From: Rotaria macrura
Taxonomy: Eukaryota > Rotifera > Eurotatoria > Philodinida > Philodinidae
Length of the DNA: 64,000 nt
Direction of reading: 5' to 3'
NCBI GenBank assembly: GCA_900239685.1
Contig: OENT01000263.1
Span: 83,962 to 147,961, forward strand
Shown here: positions 1 to 13,699 of the stretch, piece by piece
Layout of the letters: each line of letters opens with the position of its first letter
How positions within the stretch are numbered: the first letter of the stretch is position 1
Notes under the pieces: model-generated
What the model was told of the DNA's origin: nothing
What the model saw: the letters and a program-made list of their open reading frames with translations, nothing else
The model's database searches: none
Position numbers and translations under genes: made by a program

Positions 1-1747
1 GATAACATGAATTTATGACACAGTAGATTCGAATGAATTGAAGTTTAGCATGAAGTGACGAGGAGAGGAAGTAACCAGGCGACTATGGATACTGTTCATC
101 AATTATATGTTTTTTTTCTCAATTTTTTCCAAGAAATGCCGTTGTCTGGATACAAACAAAATGAATCAAAGATTTCACACAAACAACAGAAAATATAAGA
201 AGCTAAACAAGTTCTATATATATTCTGTACAGTCCATGAGATAGAGAGTGTTTTGTAGTAACCAAAAGTCATTTTTCAACGGCATTTTTCGTAGTATTGT
301 CGTGCGTCGGATATAGAAATTTTGATTTCTTCTATAAGTGAACGAATAGTTTTTTCAATTTTTTTAGCTTCTTCTTTTCTAAGTAAGAACACTTAATAAG
401 GTTTTTCTTTTCAAAACAACTTAAATGTGACATCTTTACGGTTCTAAACCTTAGGTTCGATGACCATCTATGACTGACTGTAGTTGCAATAGTTAGGAAT
501 CTCGTTCATAATTGTTAAAATATTTGCTCAATCATCTCATGTTTTTCTTGTTTTCCAGATTTTCTATGATACACGAACTACTTTTTCTCAGATGCTTTTA
601 CCTTAAGAAAACTCCAAACATTTTTAGTCTTTCATTTATCAATAAAATTCGATTTTACTATCGATTAATGTTATAGGTTCATGAGATAATCGTGCCAGAA
701 AACACTTCCAATCAACTGTTCTTATGGTACCTCTAAGACAATCTACATTCAATATTAGCCATTTTTTGCTCTAGTCGTAATTCCTATGCTATGGAGACAA
801 AAAAATTCCATTGAAATGTTACCTAAACCTGCATCCGTTTGTAAATAGAACGCTATACGCAGCCGTTCTGTTTCCATCAATTACTAAGTTAAATACACTG
901 CAACAAGAAATTAAAATAATACATGTACTTTAATCTTGCACGAAAATTCCAACACTCGTTTTAAGTAGAGCATTGAATCTTTTGATAATCCTAGCTATCA
1001 ACTAGTTACAGAAAATCGAGCATTTTACATATAACAGGTAGGTGTAGATAAATCAAAAGGTCATACAATTTCTGTATAGACAATCCATTCTTGTTTTTTG
1101 TTTGATTTATGAAAGAGCATGTTACAATAATTATATGATATCTTTACCAAGCGACCGAATAAATTCGATCGATTTTTCTAAATCTTTGATTAATACACTC
1201 TATAATGATAAACAGAATAGTGATTTTTTTCCATACCATTCATAAATAATTAAAAGTGATAGCTCAGTTGATTTTTCCAGAAAAATTCTTTCGATAGAAT
1301 GTTATTTGGTTAAGAAAGTTTTTTAAGTATGAGCGTTTGTTGACGAGTTTCTAAGGAAGAGAATGACGTCAAGATTATACCTACACATAAAATTAATAAG
1401 TTCAATGCTGAGATATGATTTCTTATAGTGAGAAAACACTTACCGTCTTTCAAGCGCAAGATGAAGGAGAACGCTACAAATAATGATTATTGTACTAGAT
1501 AGTTGAAAACCTGTATGAAATAAGTATTAGTTGAATGAAAAACATTGACAGAATAACTAAAACAAAAATTCTAGACACCAATGATTGATGAATAGAAGTA
1601 AAATTGCATAAGACGAAAAAAAAAGCGCCGAAATACGTGTTGTGCCATGCAAAAAAAGACAATAAACCTTCACAATATCTTTATTTACTTTTAGCTCGCA
1701 AAAACGCAACATAATACGTTACAACTGGCACATCGAAAATGAACACA
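1..1747. other. AT-rich spacer, no gene seen
   Basis: Both strands are full of stops and I see no splice-bounded coding segment or known motif. The short open frames here look like chance. Confidence 0.5.
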
Positions 1748-2090
1748 TGCCCAGGTAAACGAATCCGATCGGATCCTACGATCCGATGAAATCTTGTGGG
1801 AATCCGGGTTGTGGAAACAGTAACGGATCCGACGGAAGCAACCTATTTTCTTATTTGTGTACGAATTAGCATTTAATCCCAATAGTGGAGGCCTGTTTTA
1901 TCATACGATGAAATCCAATCGGATAACGATAGTAGAATTCGATAAAATCCAATATTAGGGATCCGAATCTCGGATCGCAACCAGGAATCCGATGGGATTT
2001 CGTCGGATTAGAGAAACTCCGATAGAAACATGATCGGATCCGACAGGCATCCGATCGGATCTAATGGTTGGAATGATTCTCCTGGGTGCA
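1748..2090. mobile_element. MITE-like dispersed repeat, copy 1
   Basis: This roughly 343 bp block is repeated in the same orientation at 61513-61867 with high identity along its length. It begins TGCCCAGG and ends CCTGGGTGCA, so the ends form an imperfect terminal inverted repeat (about 14 of 19 positions match when the ends of copy 2 are compared). The interior is unusually rich in short palindromes built from GGATCC and ATCCGATCGGAT. It has no coding capacity, so it is probably a non-autonomous DNA transposon. I could not identify a clear target-site duplication. Confidence 0.75.
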
Positions 2091-2926
2091 AACAACTAAT
2101 ATCCGATCTTGCTTCTTTGGTCTTGTTTGTTGCCTGTGCTTTACTCTACGCCAGTATGATTTTACAGACATGGTAATTGATTCAATATTTCTCAGTAAAA
2201 TGATAGAATAAGTTGAAAAAACTATCGAAAACATGTCTTGCAATGTTTCGAGTAGATTCTCCTATCCATGCTGACTTCATTTTCGTACCTCATAGATTAT
2301 AGTATATTATGATAATATATCATCCGCATACTGTACCAAATACTAGCAAAGGTCATGCATGATACTTATAAACGATAGCTGTAGGCCATGGTCGAACGAG
2401 TACGTCGTAAAAGTGTCCAATCTGACTCTATATTTTATTTCTGAAAGATGACATCAAAGAATGATAGAGATTTGTATCGACAAAAAAATAATCTAAATTC
2501 AATGAAGATTTCATTACGAAAAATTCACACTTACGTTGATACTCGCAACCATCAGTTCACATCAGCGAATACTTAGTTGTAAGCATTCTCTTTATTACAA
2601 AAGAAGTGACATTAATTTATGGTTGAGAATGAGTCCTAACGAAAAAGAAAACTCGACGACACCGATCCATCCATGGATGATAGTTCACCAAAAGTCACTA
2701 AAACATAAATCATCATCTATGAATATTCCACGATTTCGAATGAGTCTCGAATTATATCAATACATACATAACCGAATTGTACTAGTGGTACGTCTTTGAA
2801 TAGGATTCATCTTGGAGATTTCTTATTACTACATCAATTTATGATATTATATGTTGCTAAAACTCCTCGTTCTCTTTTGTAATTTTCGTTTCTTTTTCAC
2901 ATACGGACAAAAATTCTCTTATTACT
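2091..2926. other. spacer between MITE and claudin-like gene
   Basis: There is an 87-codon open frame at 2536-2799, but it lacks recognisable features and is probably chance. Otherwise I see nothing here. Confidence 0.4.
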
Positions 2927-3783
2927 ATGGCACAGTTCTTGCGTGAAGAAGTATTGATCTACTGTATGATATTATTGTATTTTCTTACTTGGTAACGTTC
3001 ATTTATTTCGACTGGTCACTTTTCTGAAGACCATATTATCAATCTAGTATTTTTAAAATAAAAATAAATCGATGAGAAATTTATTGTTCTGGTTGAAACT
3101 ATTAGTCATTGGCTTAGTAACGTAGAACTTCGCTGTATGATCATCCATTCATCTATAGAAATCATGTTCAGAGTGATGGCTAACACTATCAGAATGTAAT
3201 CCGTAATCAACTTTTCATATCGTCAGTATTGAAGTTTAGCTGTGTCTCAGCGAATGATATTTAATAGCTATTGAATAGATTTAAATGATTTTTCAGGGCT
3301 AAAAATGATACGGGTGTCTATCCTATATGGTTTGATCTGTGGTCTATTTGTCGTTCAGCATCGGGCAGATCAGAGTGTTTCAATTTAGGATGTGGTGCCT
3401 TATCTGAATGTGGAAAACTGTATGCAGCTAGAGCATTTATGGTAATTGCTGTTGCAATAGCAACTATCGGCGGCATATTCATCATAGTCTATTTTATCTT
3501 TCGAATACTGGGGAAGAGTGAAAGTGAAACTTTCATCATTGCAAGCATCTTCATATTTTCCTTCACATTTGTGGCGGATATCATTGGCGTTCCTGTTGGT
3601 CTAGCATTCGCTCTGCATATAGATGGAAGTTCGTTGGGAGCAGCTGCATTTATAGCGATTGGAGCCGTTGACGCGAATTTAATCGGCATGATTATAATGT
3701 GTGCATTGTACAAGAACAAAGATACGGATGATAGTACAAATGGAATTAGAAATCAAATAGCTCCTGTTGAGATAACTCTTTGA
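2927..3783 (+). CDS. claudin/PMP22-like tetraspan membrane protein
   Basis: Proposed exons are 2927-2991 and 3297-3783, giving 183 aa with one phase-2 intron of 305 bp. The second exon is well supported. It has the extracellular signature of the claudin/PMP22/EMP superfamily, a W-x-x-LW-x-x-C segment followed about nine residues later by a second Cys, then an Ala-Arg-Ala-Phe-Met run into a membrane helix. Two more strongly hydrophobic helices and a short polar tail follow. Family members shape membranes or seal cell contacts. The first exon (MAQFLREEVLIYCMILLYFL) was chosen because its donor keeps the frame exactly and it supplies a hydrophobic first helix. It is shorter than usual for the family, so the true 5' exon could differ. 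A polyadenylation signal AATAAA lies at 3921-3926. Confidence 0.6.
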
Positions 3784-3926
3784 ACTACTGTTTCTACTCA
3801 TGGAAACGCTAGTGAAGACATCGACAATCAAATTTTATCCAAATAAGTTTACTTGAAACAGATTTTTGTTAGTTGTCTTGCATTTTTATGTACACACAAC
3901 CCATATTCTTTCTAATGACAAATAAA

Positions 3927-5940
3927 TGTTTCTTACTTGAATAGTCATTTTTTTCCGTTGATTTAGATGTGTAGGGGTGTGGCATCGGAGTGAGTGACTT
4001 TCATGGATGTGAATGATGAAGTATGATGTATGTCAATAAAAATTACGTCTCTGTTACTCTTTTAATCAATTAGATCTCTGCGAACTAAGATTGGAGACTA
4101 ACTATTACGAAATGACATTGTTACTCACAAAAATGATTCGTTACTGTCTATAAAACTTGCAGTTGCGCGATGTGAGCCAGACAGTGCCTAATTCCTTTCA
4201 TGTGAATTGACTTTCAAGTGAATAAAGAAAAGAATCGTGAGAAAACATGCTAAAACTAGAGGGTGTGGATGTGTTGGAGGTGCTTGGTTGTCGTGAAGTG
4301 AGCTTGCTTTTCTAGTTACACCTGCACCCATTCAAAACCTTCTTTCTCTTCTGTCAGCAACTGGAGAGAAGAGAATGCAGTCATATTCTACTGTGAGCTA
4401 TCAACGAATACAGAGAAACGAAATTAAGGTTTGTATTTTATTGCTCAGTGAAGACTCTTCACTGAAGAGCTGTTTTAAGCATTAAAAGTAAAGCGAAAAA
4501 CCCACTAATTATGTTTATCAAGATCATTATTTTATTTATATTTATTCAATTTGTTAAGAATTGATACCTGTAACGATGGTTTCATTAAAATTACCAGAAA
4601 TTTTGTCCCTCAATAATAATGGTTTAGATTCTAATTATATACTAGAACGTATTCTTAATGAATTGTAATACTTTTAGTAGAAGATGCTTGCTTCTATCAG
4701 GCAAATCTCATCAGAGCTGTCGAATATATTGATTTCTTATATACCGTTCGATACGTCGCAAATTTCTCTACATATCATATTCTACTTTAAGATCAGTTAC
4801 CAAATCGGCCAGGATCCTTAAAGTTTGGGTTGACTGGAATCGACACTGTTGACGTCGGGAAGCCCATCGCACTCTCTTTAAAAGAAACAAAAATCGATTT
4901 CTTGTTTTCAGCCTGGCCAGATGCCGATTAAGATCTATTTGTGAATACGGTGGTTCATCTAAGTATTTCTCTAAATGAACGTATCTGTTTGTTTGTCATA
5001 TGCTTCTTGACCGTTTTAGATACGAAACAGATCATCAACTGAAGAGAAAATGGCATAAGAATGTTCATAATTTTTTAGATTTGTTTTTCGATGTACAGTT
5101 TTGACCAAGTTTAAAGAAGCATGAGTGTAAAAAGTCGAACTTTCGTAAGTAATAGCAAATGTGATTGTTTAGATTATGACATAAACCAAAATCTCTATCA
5201 TTCGATATAAAAAAACGAATGATCAACATATGGGCACATGTCTTCTTTGATCCTCGATATTTGGATGAATCTTGAGAAATTCGATATTTTAATTTGAAAG
5301 TTAAAGAATATACTAGAGAATGTTAGAACTATACATCAACAACTTAACTGATAAAGGTGTCACTAGAACTCATTACCGGCATTTCCTACTGTTCATTTGA
5401 ATTTCTCCCATAGGGAAAAAATAATGCCTCCTGCTATTCACACCTTTGTCGAAGTTTTCATGATACGTATATTTGTTGGCGTATAGGTACCGTCATAATC
5501 TCAAGAGAAGATTACTGCATCATGAATTGTCTGAAAACACGCACTCCTAAACAAGACGTAATCCCTATGCATGCACGCAATACGAGAAATCCTTATTAAC
5601 AACATAGAAAAATATAAGCCTCTTAACTGAAATCGAGCTGAATTTTTTTCACGTACAATGTTACAACAAGAAATTTCTACTTACAACGACAATACACGAC
5701 TCAACATGCTCGAAAATTTTCATATTTCTCCGATGAGTTCTGTCTCCGGAAATCTCCGAAGGGAGTTTCTTTAATAAAATAGTGATTCATTTTTATTTAG
5801 CATCAATCTGATCGATCCCTTGAGAATTTTTAAATGACGTTTCAATAAAGTTAGATAGATTAAGAAAAAAACTTCATGTACCTGCCAGATAAACATCTGT
5901 CGTTTTATTTTAAATACTATCTGGAAAATTTATCTATAAG
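3927..5940. other. AT-rich spacer
   Basis: No coding exon is recognised. A more GC-rich patch at about 4801-4935 is bounded by AATCGGCCAGG and an imperfect inverted counterpart (CCTGGCCAGATGCCGATT), which may be a small degraded repeat. Confidence 0.4.
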
Positions 5941-6140
5941 ATGATCCATTTATTATACGTAATGTTGTTACGACGTTTACTTTCATTAAAATAGCTGGGT
6001 GATTAGTACATGGAAAATATATAATTGATAGCAAAAAAACAGTCAGAATGATAAATATTGGAAAAAATTGGAATACAATAAATAAAATGATATGCATGAG
6101 ATAAGAATTAATTGGCACATATCTGACGAAAGAAAAGATA

Positions 6141-7375
6141 TTATTGCATAGGCCAAACACGATTGAATGCTTCAATAAATTTGTCATAAATCATAAATGT
6201 AATTGCAACATCGGCACAAACACGGCCAAGTCTTGGCACTGTACCTTTATAAAATCTAAACAAATAACATAGAAAAAAAAAGAATCCTTTTCTTTTATTT
6301 ATCTCTTCTACAAGCATCAACGTACGCCAATGGTCCTTCATTACGCATGATTTGTACTGCACAATCGAACGTATTTTTATATTTGGCAGCTTCAAGACTT
6401 TGCATACGTGTTTTAACAACATCAAGTGGCGTATTACCAAAAACACTAGCTGCACCAGCAATTAAACCAAATACACCCGTAAGAATTACGGGTACAGGCG
6501 AATTATGTCCTTTGTTTGTATATTTTCTATATTGTTCTTTTAACGTTTCCATAACGAAAAAACGAATAGCTTGATTAGTTCCTTGTTTAAGCATTGTTGC
6601 TGTTAAACCTTGATACGTACCTCGAATACCTAATTAAACAGTATGAATAGATAAATATATAAACAGGAAAGAAAAACAACCGTCGGTTCGAATAATTTCA
6701 CGAACACCATGAAAAAATCCATGATAATTAGATTTAACTAAACGTTGATCATGAATAAATTTAACTTTGACAGTTTCCATGGGTGTAACAATAAGTATAG
6801 CTTCGGCTAGCTGTAAGAAAAGTTTATCACATAGAATATTAAGAAAAATATGATTACTCACACCGGCACCTAAACCACATAGGAGTCGAGTTTTTGAATT
6901 TAATTGACCATGTTCATCAACTGCATGCTTCTTAAGTTCTTCAAAAGCTCCAAATCTAGAAAAATTTTAGTTTATTTCTAAGAAAATTTCTTGAACTCTT
7001 TCTTACCGAACTGCACTTTTCGGTATCGATCCATACAGAAGTACAGTAAGACCACGGTAAAGACCAAAAAATCCTCGTGTATGCACTGTTTTTTTTACAC
7101 AATCAATAATACCATGATATTGTCGTGCTTCACCACGTCGACTAGATCCTTCGTCTAATTGTAATTGTGTTTTAACGAATTCCGTCGGGAATGTTATACA
7201 AATTTCTATGGCACCGGTTATACCACCTTGTGAAAAAAATACCGACGAAATATACACACATTCATTTATCTGTTTTAAAGAGCAATTGAAAATTTTTACC
7301 AGCAATAACACCACGTAGACCCCCTGTTGTTGCCGCAGCTGCTGCATGTATATCACGACGATGAGTTGATGACAT
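6141..7375 (-). CDS. SLC25A1: mitochondrial citrate (tricarboxylate) carrier
   Basis: Six exons on the minus strand, 7300-7375, 7007-7226, 6862-6955, 6681-6810, 6326-6629 and 6141-6255, join in frame to 287 aa, the usual length for the family. The carrier exchanges citrate for malate across the mitochondrial inner membrane and so supplies cytosolic acetyl-CoA. All three mitochondrial-carrier signatures are visible: PTEFVK (39-44), PMETVK (115-120) and PLDVVK (216-221). Segments typical of the citrate carrier include [44 protein letters not shown] and [11 protein letters not shown]. The introns are 51-73 bp. The fourth intron uses a weak donor (GTTGTT), but both its phase and the protein alignment require it. 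Exon 5 ends GGC|GTACGT, restoring the LAFYKG segment. The start has Met followed by a short Ala-rich leader. A minus-strand AATAAA lies at about 5949-5954. Confidence 0.95.
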
Positions 7376-10300
7376 GATCTATTTTTAGTTATTATTCTTG
7401 AATAATCGCAACTTACACAAATGTTCGAGTCATATACTATTTTCTCTTTTGATCTGAAAAGTAGGCGTTGAAACATGACGAACATTTTCGTTACTATTCA
7501 GAGCTGACATAGTAAAAGGAACCAAGGAACTAAGAAAAAAAGAAAACGATGTGTCAACAATGACATTTATTTGACATACGCAATAAATTTAATTATTGTG
7601 TGACTCATTCGTCTGAAATATTCATTGGTTAATCATTGAACCTAAAAAGCATTATGATGGCGCTGGAATCCTATAAATGCCAAATCTATAACATCTCTTG
7701 AAAGATTTGCTATAGATTGCATGCTAGGAGACGTATTTGAAATGTATGCATGAGAAGCATCTAAAAGAAAAAGATTCATTTATTGATCTCGATGTTTTGT
7801 CTTTCTGAATACGGCATAATATTATTTCAAAATTCTAGTCATAAGTTTGTTTGAAAAGATTGACTATTTCCGAAACATATTGTATAACGATTGAGTGAAT
7901 TTCAATGGGTAAAAACTACGTTCTTCTTTTCCTCTGGATAAACCCCTCCGGTCTACAGTGAAAATATTCAACGACACATACCTGAATTTTATAAGCTAAA
8001 AATAGTATTTAGATAGGCTTGAAAACGGAGCCATGCAAGTAGTCGTAGAAAAATGAAGGAAATTAATTTTCCTATGATTATCTGACGCAGACAAGGAGAA
8101 GACGTTTTATTCTTTTAAAACTAAAAAAATTCCATCTATCATGAAACGACTCACTCATTCATGTTCTATTCCAACAATGAATCTATGACTACACACAATA
8201 CGAAGAACGATACAGCAAACATGTCAAAAAAAATGAAGAAAAGAGAAGAGAGGAAAGTATACACAAGTATGTACGAAACGAAGAGAGAAAGATAATGGAT
8301 CGATGCGTACGTATATCGACAGATATAATTACACATACTCGTAGCAGATGTCTTTGAGCGCAGTTATAAAGAGTGGTGACTGATAAAGTCAATTATAGTA
8401 TCATAGAATAAACTTATGTTCATAGAGTTAAAAGGCAGAATAGAAGAAAAAAATTACTAATGTTTTTTTTTGCTTAATAGCAGACGTATTCTACTGCAGA
8501 TTTTCAGTAATGTGACCTTCATCTTTTCAACATACTAATTTTCAAAGAAAATTCTCACAGATAGAAACCGTGGAAAAAAAGAAAAAGAAAATAATAACCG
8601 ATAGCAATTAATAATGATTGTTGTTTAAAAATTTATTCTCTAGGGGAAGGGTCGCTTGCTAATTACCATATTACATTGATTGGTAAGTGATTAGAGATAT
8701 CGATACATCTGTATAGTATGTTCTCTAACCAATGGAACGCTAAAATGTACTAATTATTCATTGTCAAGATAGTCAAACTTTATCGATCGACATAAATCAA
8801 ACCATGGAATCGAGTGTGTGAATGTTCATCTTACTGTTGGCATCGAAATAATAGTTTTTATTCCTGCTAAAACAATCAATTCTCTACATAACCCAATGAC
8901 AGCACCACTATATGTTTTTCATAAGCATATTTAGTGTAATTTACACTCCCCATCGATGATTAGCATTGATGTGTAGATTCATTTCGATTCTATACATGCC
9001 ATTTTACACATTTTTGTTCTTAGTAAAATTCATTAATCAATTAATAATAGAAGTCAATTTATGTAAGTCTTGATTTAACCGACAACGAAAAATCAGTACA
9101 CATGTATCTTATATATGACGATAATCGTCTGAGCCATGTAGAAAATAATATCATTGGAAATTTTCAGAGAATAATGATATCGTATTCTAGATTTGCATCT
9201 TATTCGCAGATGGATTAATCGAGACCGTTCGGAGCAACAGCACAAGCGTTATTTAGATCAATTATTCGATATTCTCTCCACCCTTACTGTTTCATAAAAC
9301 TAATACTTCTGAACCTAAACTTCTGCGATCGATTGGAAACAGAGACTTAGGGTCTAATTTTCTATAATCATACACCTATTGCCATATAAATACAGCGTTT
9401 ATTAAAAAAAAATTCTAGATTTGCATCATTTTTATAACATGTGACAAATATGAAAAATAACCATGTTCTATAGGCTGTTGAGTTATGTAGATAAGATTTC
9501 TTGTTTTCTTCGGAACAATATTTTTTATCAAATCAACTTTACTAAGTTACTCAGATGGTTGTTGATAATGGATTTGCTTCGTAGTAAAACACATGTGAAT
9601 TATTCATATCATTGTAAAGATACTTTATCTAGTTTCTTTTGTTTTATCTGTGATGTTTACACAAGCTGAAAGAACATTTTTCATATCGACAAGGAAAGCA
9701 GTTGATCGTAAAATTGAAGTTATCTATGATTAGAATACTCCTACTAAAGCCAAAATCAGATCATGGTATGCCACAGGAGTCTCACACAATCAACAGTTGC
9801 TCGAACGATCGGCATTTCGATAAGAAACTTTCCATTGTGACACATCATATCTGATTGAATTTTCTATCTTTGAAGTTTTAGTTTGGACAGGATGAAATTC
9901 AATCATTATCTCTTAAAGAGACATTGGCAATTTCTGCTTTTGTTTATGTAGATCTTTAGAATTTTAAGATAGTCCATGTATCAACCTGTTCAATCTCTCT
10001 CAGTTATTAAATCGAGGTGCGTAAAAATCTAGAGCATTGATTCTCTTTTTTACCAATAAAATAATGTGGAGCATAATGAAGTTCACATTCAAGGAAAAAT
10101 TCTTGAACACAATATTTGTCTATGATAAAGAATTTGATCTTTGAATATTGTAGATAATCGAAATTCTTTTTTTAAGATTATTACTGTCTCAAATCTGATT
10201 ACTTGAATCTCAAGTTTTGTTCTCTTCCAAATCTTTATTTCGAACTTGATAGAAACAAGTGTTATTTTATATGAAAAAGAAAAACGTAGCTACATGAAAT

Positions 10301-11326
10301 GAATTTCGACACACATTACATTGCTGTAATAGATTACACCGATAAACGTACGTAGTTGTCCAATGATTCTATTTATTCGTTTCATCGAATATTAAAGAAA
10401 ATATCAGAAGTCATCAAGAACCATTTCTTATAATATGAATAAAATTTGTATGATTGATTATTTTACTCGTCGTTAAGTATACAAAAAAAGCTTATTTTTC
10501 ATCATAGTGTTGCTTAGACAATTTTATACTTCGACATTCGAGTGCAAATCTTTAATCGAATAGAAAAGTATTTTAAACTAATACTATTAGTGTTTTAATT
10601 AGATTTACATGATATCGAAATCAAATATTCATCACCAATAGTGGTTGAGAATTTTTCCAAAATAAAATATAATTCACCGTATTTTATTTGAGTAACAATC
10701 AAAATTTTCTTCACTATAATTTACCATTATGTGAATGAAGTATTGCACATGTTTTCGTGAGTCGCCAACGTTGTCATTGCGACTACGACACAAAAACGAC
10801 TCGTGTCTTCAGTTTTTGTTGATAAATTACGTAGTATAGTGAAAACATGGTATATATTATGATGAAGCTATATGTGTATGCATCGAAATACTATCAACTA
10901 GAATAATAAGGAAATTTTCACGAAGTTAATTAAAAAAGATTTAGCCTCGTAATTATGTTTATATCATCATCAGGAAAAATGTCATGAACAGCACTAGAAA
11001 TCAATTCATTTTAATGATGAATATAAACCAAACGTTGACATAGAGTCTACGCTGCTTGCTTATTCTCTGATTTTGTCTGTGTCTGTATACTGTTGTACGA
11101 CGCTCATTCATATAATGTATCATGAAGCTCATAAAATGAAACTAGACAAAGGCTTCATTTAAATTCTGTTTATATAGAATAGAAAAGATTTGTTTGTCTA
11201 TATTAATGAAGCATTAAAACGTCTTTGTCTTGTCTTTACATGGTTTATTACTTTGACGGACTATATTCATGATAAATGTCAAAGCCATCTGCAAGCGACC
11301 TCTTCTGTTAGGTTCGATAGAGAGAT
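7376..11326. other. 4 kb AT-rich spacer between divergent genes
   Basis: It separates the minus-strand citrate carrier from the plus-strand MOB3 gene, so it must hold both promoters. I see no conserved exon. Open frames at 8189-8392 and 9463-9669 have no recognisable motif. Confidence 0.45.
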
Positions 11327-11360
11327 TGTGTGTGTGTGTGTGTGTGTGTCTCTCTCTCTG
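11327..11360. repeat. TG/TC dinucleotide microsatellite
   Basis: A run of TG repeats to about 11349 passes directly into TC repeats to about 11360. It lies about 500 bp upstream of the MOB3 start codon. Confidence 0.9.
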
Positions 11361-11854
11361 ATGCTTTCTTCGTTCATTCATTCATTCATTGAACACATGA
11401 ATGAGTCATTTTTCGCCCTTGAACAAGATTGGTACTCAAGAAGAGAGAGTAAACTGTCATAGGTGATTGAGCACTATTTTTCTTGTTTGTTTATCTGTTT
11501 CCATTGAATGTATTTTTGATGTTGTTCGAGATTTTTGCTATCTAGTATTTTTTGTTTCGTTACTTCCTTTGTTGATGATTGATTCTTTGATAGTCGAGAT
11601 GAATGTACACACATACGCAACTGTCCATTTTCTTTTCTACTACTGCTCTCTGTCTCTTTCTCTCATCACTGCCGTTATGTTGATTTAAGTAAACGAGACA
11701 TTGATAGTCATTCGTGTAGACGAAAGAAATAAATCACTGTACTTATTAGTATGCTTGCAAGAGAACTATAGATATAAACACATATATATATATACATCTG
11801 TTGCGTCTATTTCTGTGTTTAGTTGAAGATCATATTTAATAGAAAAGAAAAGCC

Positions 11855-13632
11855 ATGGCATCATCTTTTGCATCATTCTTTGCAAAGGATAAGGTATGGA
11901 TAGTGGATATAATTGAAAATACTTTTGATTTGAATACTTTTCTTTTATTTTCAGACTTTTCGTCCAAAGAAGAAATTTGAGCCAGGTACAATGCGTTATT
12001 CACTTCATAAACAAGCAAGTGCCTCGTTAAAATCAGGTCTTGATCTACGAGAAATTGTTAGATTACCTGATAATGAAGATGAAGATGACTGGATTGCAGT
12101 ACATGGTAAGAATGAAAATTCTGTTAACAACAATGTCACGTCATTGTTTTGATTCCTAGTTTTATATTACAATAATAGATCTGGGAAACAGTCAAGAGTC
12201 TGTGGTTAGATACTTGGAAAAGTATTTAGTCATGTTTAATTGATGAGAGTTCACGAAAAGCAAAATTTAATTTTAGATCGAACGATACATTTTTGTACTT
12301 ATTATACTTTCGAGGGAGAATAGTAGCAAGGAACTATTGAATCGGATGTTGTTCAACTGTTTGATACATAGTCGAAGTAGTTTTGTCTATAGAATGCTAG
12401 ATACTTTTAAAAATGATTACTCACTTCTACAGAAGTATATGTACGTATTATTCTTCCACAAGGTGAAATGTAATTTAAATACTAGTGATTAAAATTATAA
12501 GTAAATACGTCTATTGATAACACGTTAGATGATTTTATTTTCTTAGTTATATATTCATGGAATTCAATATTCTGATGTATTTTCTATCGCGATTGCGGAC
12601 GATTTTCAAAATACAGTATCGATCAATCATGTAAATAATTTTTACAATACCTAACATTGGATCAAAATATACTTAGATCATATGATAGGTATAAAAATTT
12701 GAATCCGTTGTCTTAAATGAAGTAGTATATTTTCTACCTTCAAAAATATCATCTGTCAATCAAATCATATTTTTTGTTTTATTCAATATTGTATATACTA
12801 ATCTTTCTATGATGCCATATCTGATCGAATTTTATAGTAAACAATGTATTTTCGAACAGGTGGCAGATTATCATAAAGTCTATCAGAAGGAGTCAAATTC
12901 AAAGTTCTTCCTCTAACGATTCATCTTGCTGGTTACAAGTTTAAATGGAATTGTTTTTATTTTTTTCTATTTTAAGTCGTCGATTTTTTTAATCGAATCA
13001 ATCTTGTCTATGGTATCATCAGTGAATACTGTTCTCGAGAAACTTGTCCAACTATGTCGGGTGGCCCTCGTTATGAATACAGGTACACATAGGCATTGAT
13101 TTTGTTTTAGTGTATTTTGTTTTTTCGTGAAATAATCTATTGATTAAGATGGTGTGATGGTGTTAAATATAAAAAACCGACATCGTTGAGTGCTCCTGAT
13201 TATATAACTCTACTGATGGAATGGGTTGAAGCAATAATAAATGATGAATCAATATTTCCTATACAAGTTGGCACACCATTTCCAAAACATTTTCGTTCAA
13301 CATGTAAAAAATTACTTTCACGTTTATATCGAGTTTTTGTTCATGTCTACGTACATCACTTTGATCGCATAACTGATTTACAAGCGGTAAGAAATTTGCA
13401 CAGCTATCCATGAATCAACATATTTAAATTATATAGGAACCTCATGTTAACATGTGTTATAAGCACTTCTGTTATTTTTGTCATGAATTCGATCTATTAA
13501 AAAAGGAAGAAATGGCTCCGTTGGTAAGCTTATCTTATTAGATTATTTCGTTATTCAATGTACGTGTCGATTTAGTATGAAATGACCAATCGATTATGTC
13601 CCGAAATACTTGGTGTTGCTAGACACAACTAA
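11855..13632 (+). CDS. MOB3: MOB kinase activator, MOB3 type
   Basis: Six exons, 11855-11893, 11955-12105, 12977-13082, 13149-13386, 13437-13523 and 13576-13632, give 225 aa, close to the family's usual 216-217. MOB proteins are small zinc-binding scaffolds that bind NDR/LATS or MST kinases in Hippo-type signalling. The start [17 protein letters not shown] and the segment [11 protein letters not shown] point to the MOB3 subfamily rather than MOB1 or MOB2. The zinc site is intact: Cys82 and Cys87 (C-x4-C) with His164 and His169 (H-x4-H in [12 protein letters not shown]). The C-terminus reads [18 protein letters not shown]. Four introns are 50-66 bp, and the second is 871 bp and seems empty. 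A TA microsatellite follows the stop by about 50 bp. Confidence 0.95.
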
Positions 13633-13680
13633 ACAATAAGTCCTAACTACGAAACATATACATATATAAGTATATATAAA

Positions 13681-13699
13681 TATATATATATATATATAT
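13681..13699. repeat. TA microsatellite
   Basis: A run of TA repeats just downstream of MOB3, inside a wider TA-rich stretch from about 13660. Confidence 0.8.

Noticed and set aside
1691..2243. Minus-strand frames overlapping MITE copy 1
   Set aside because: They read through the repeat and its palindromes; the same kind of frame arises in copy 2 (61650-61919), so they reflect repeat composition, not a gene.
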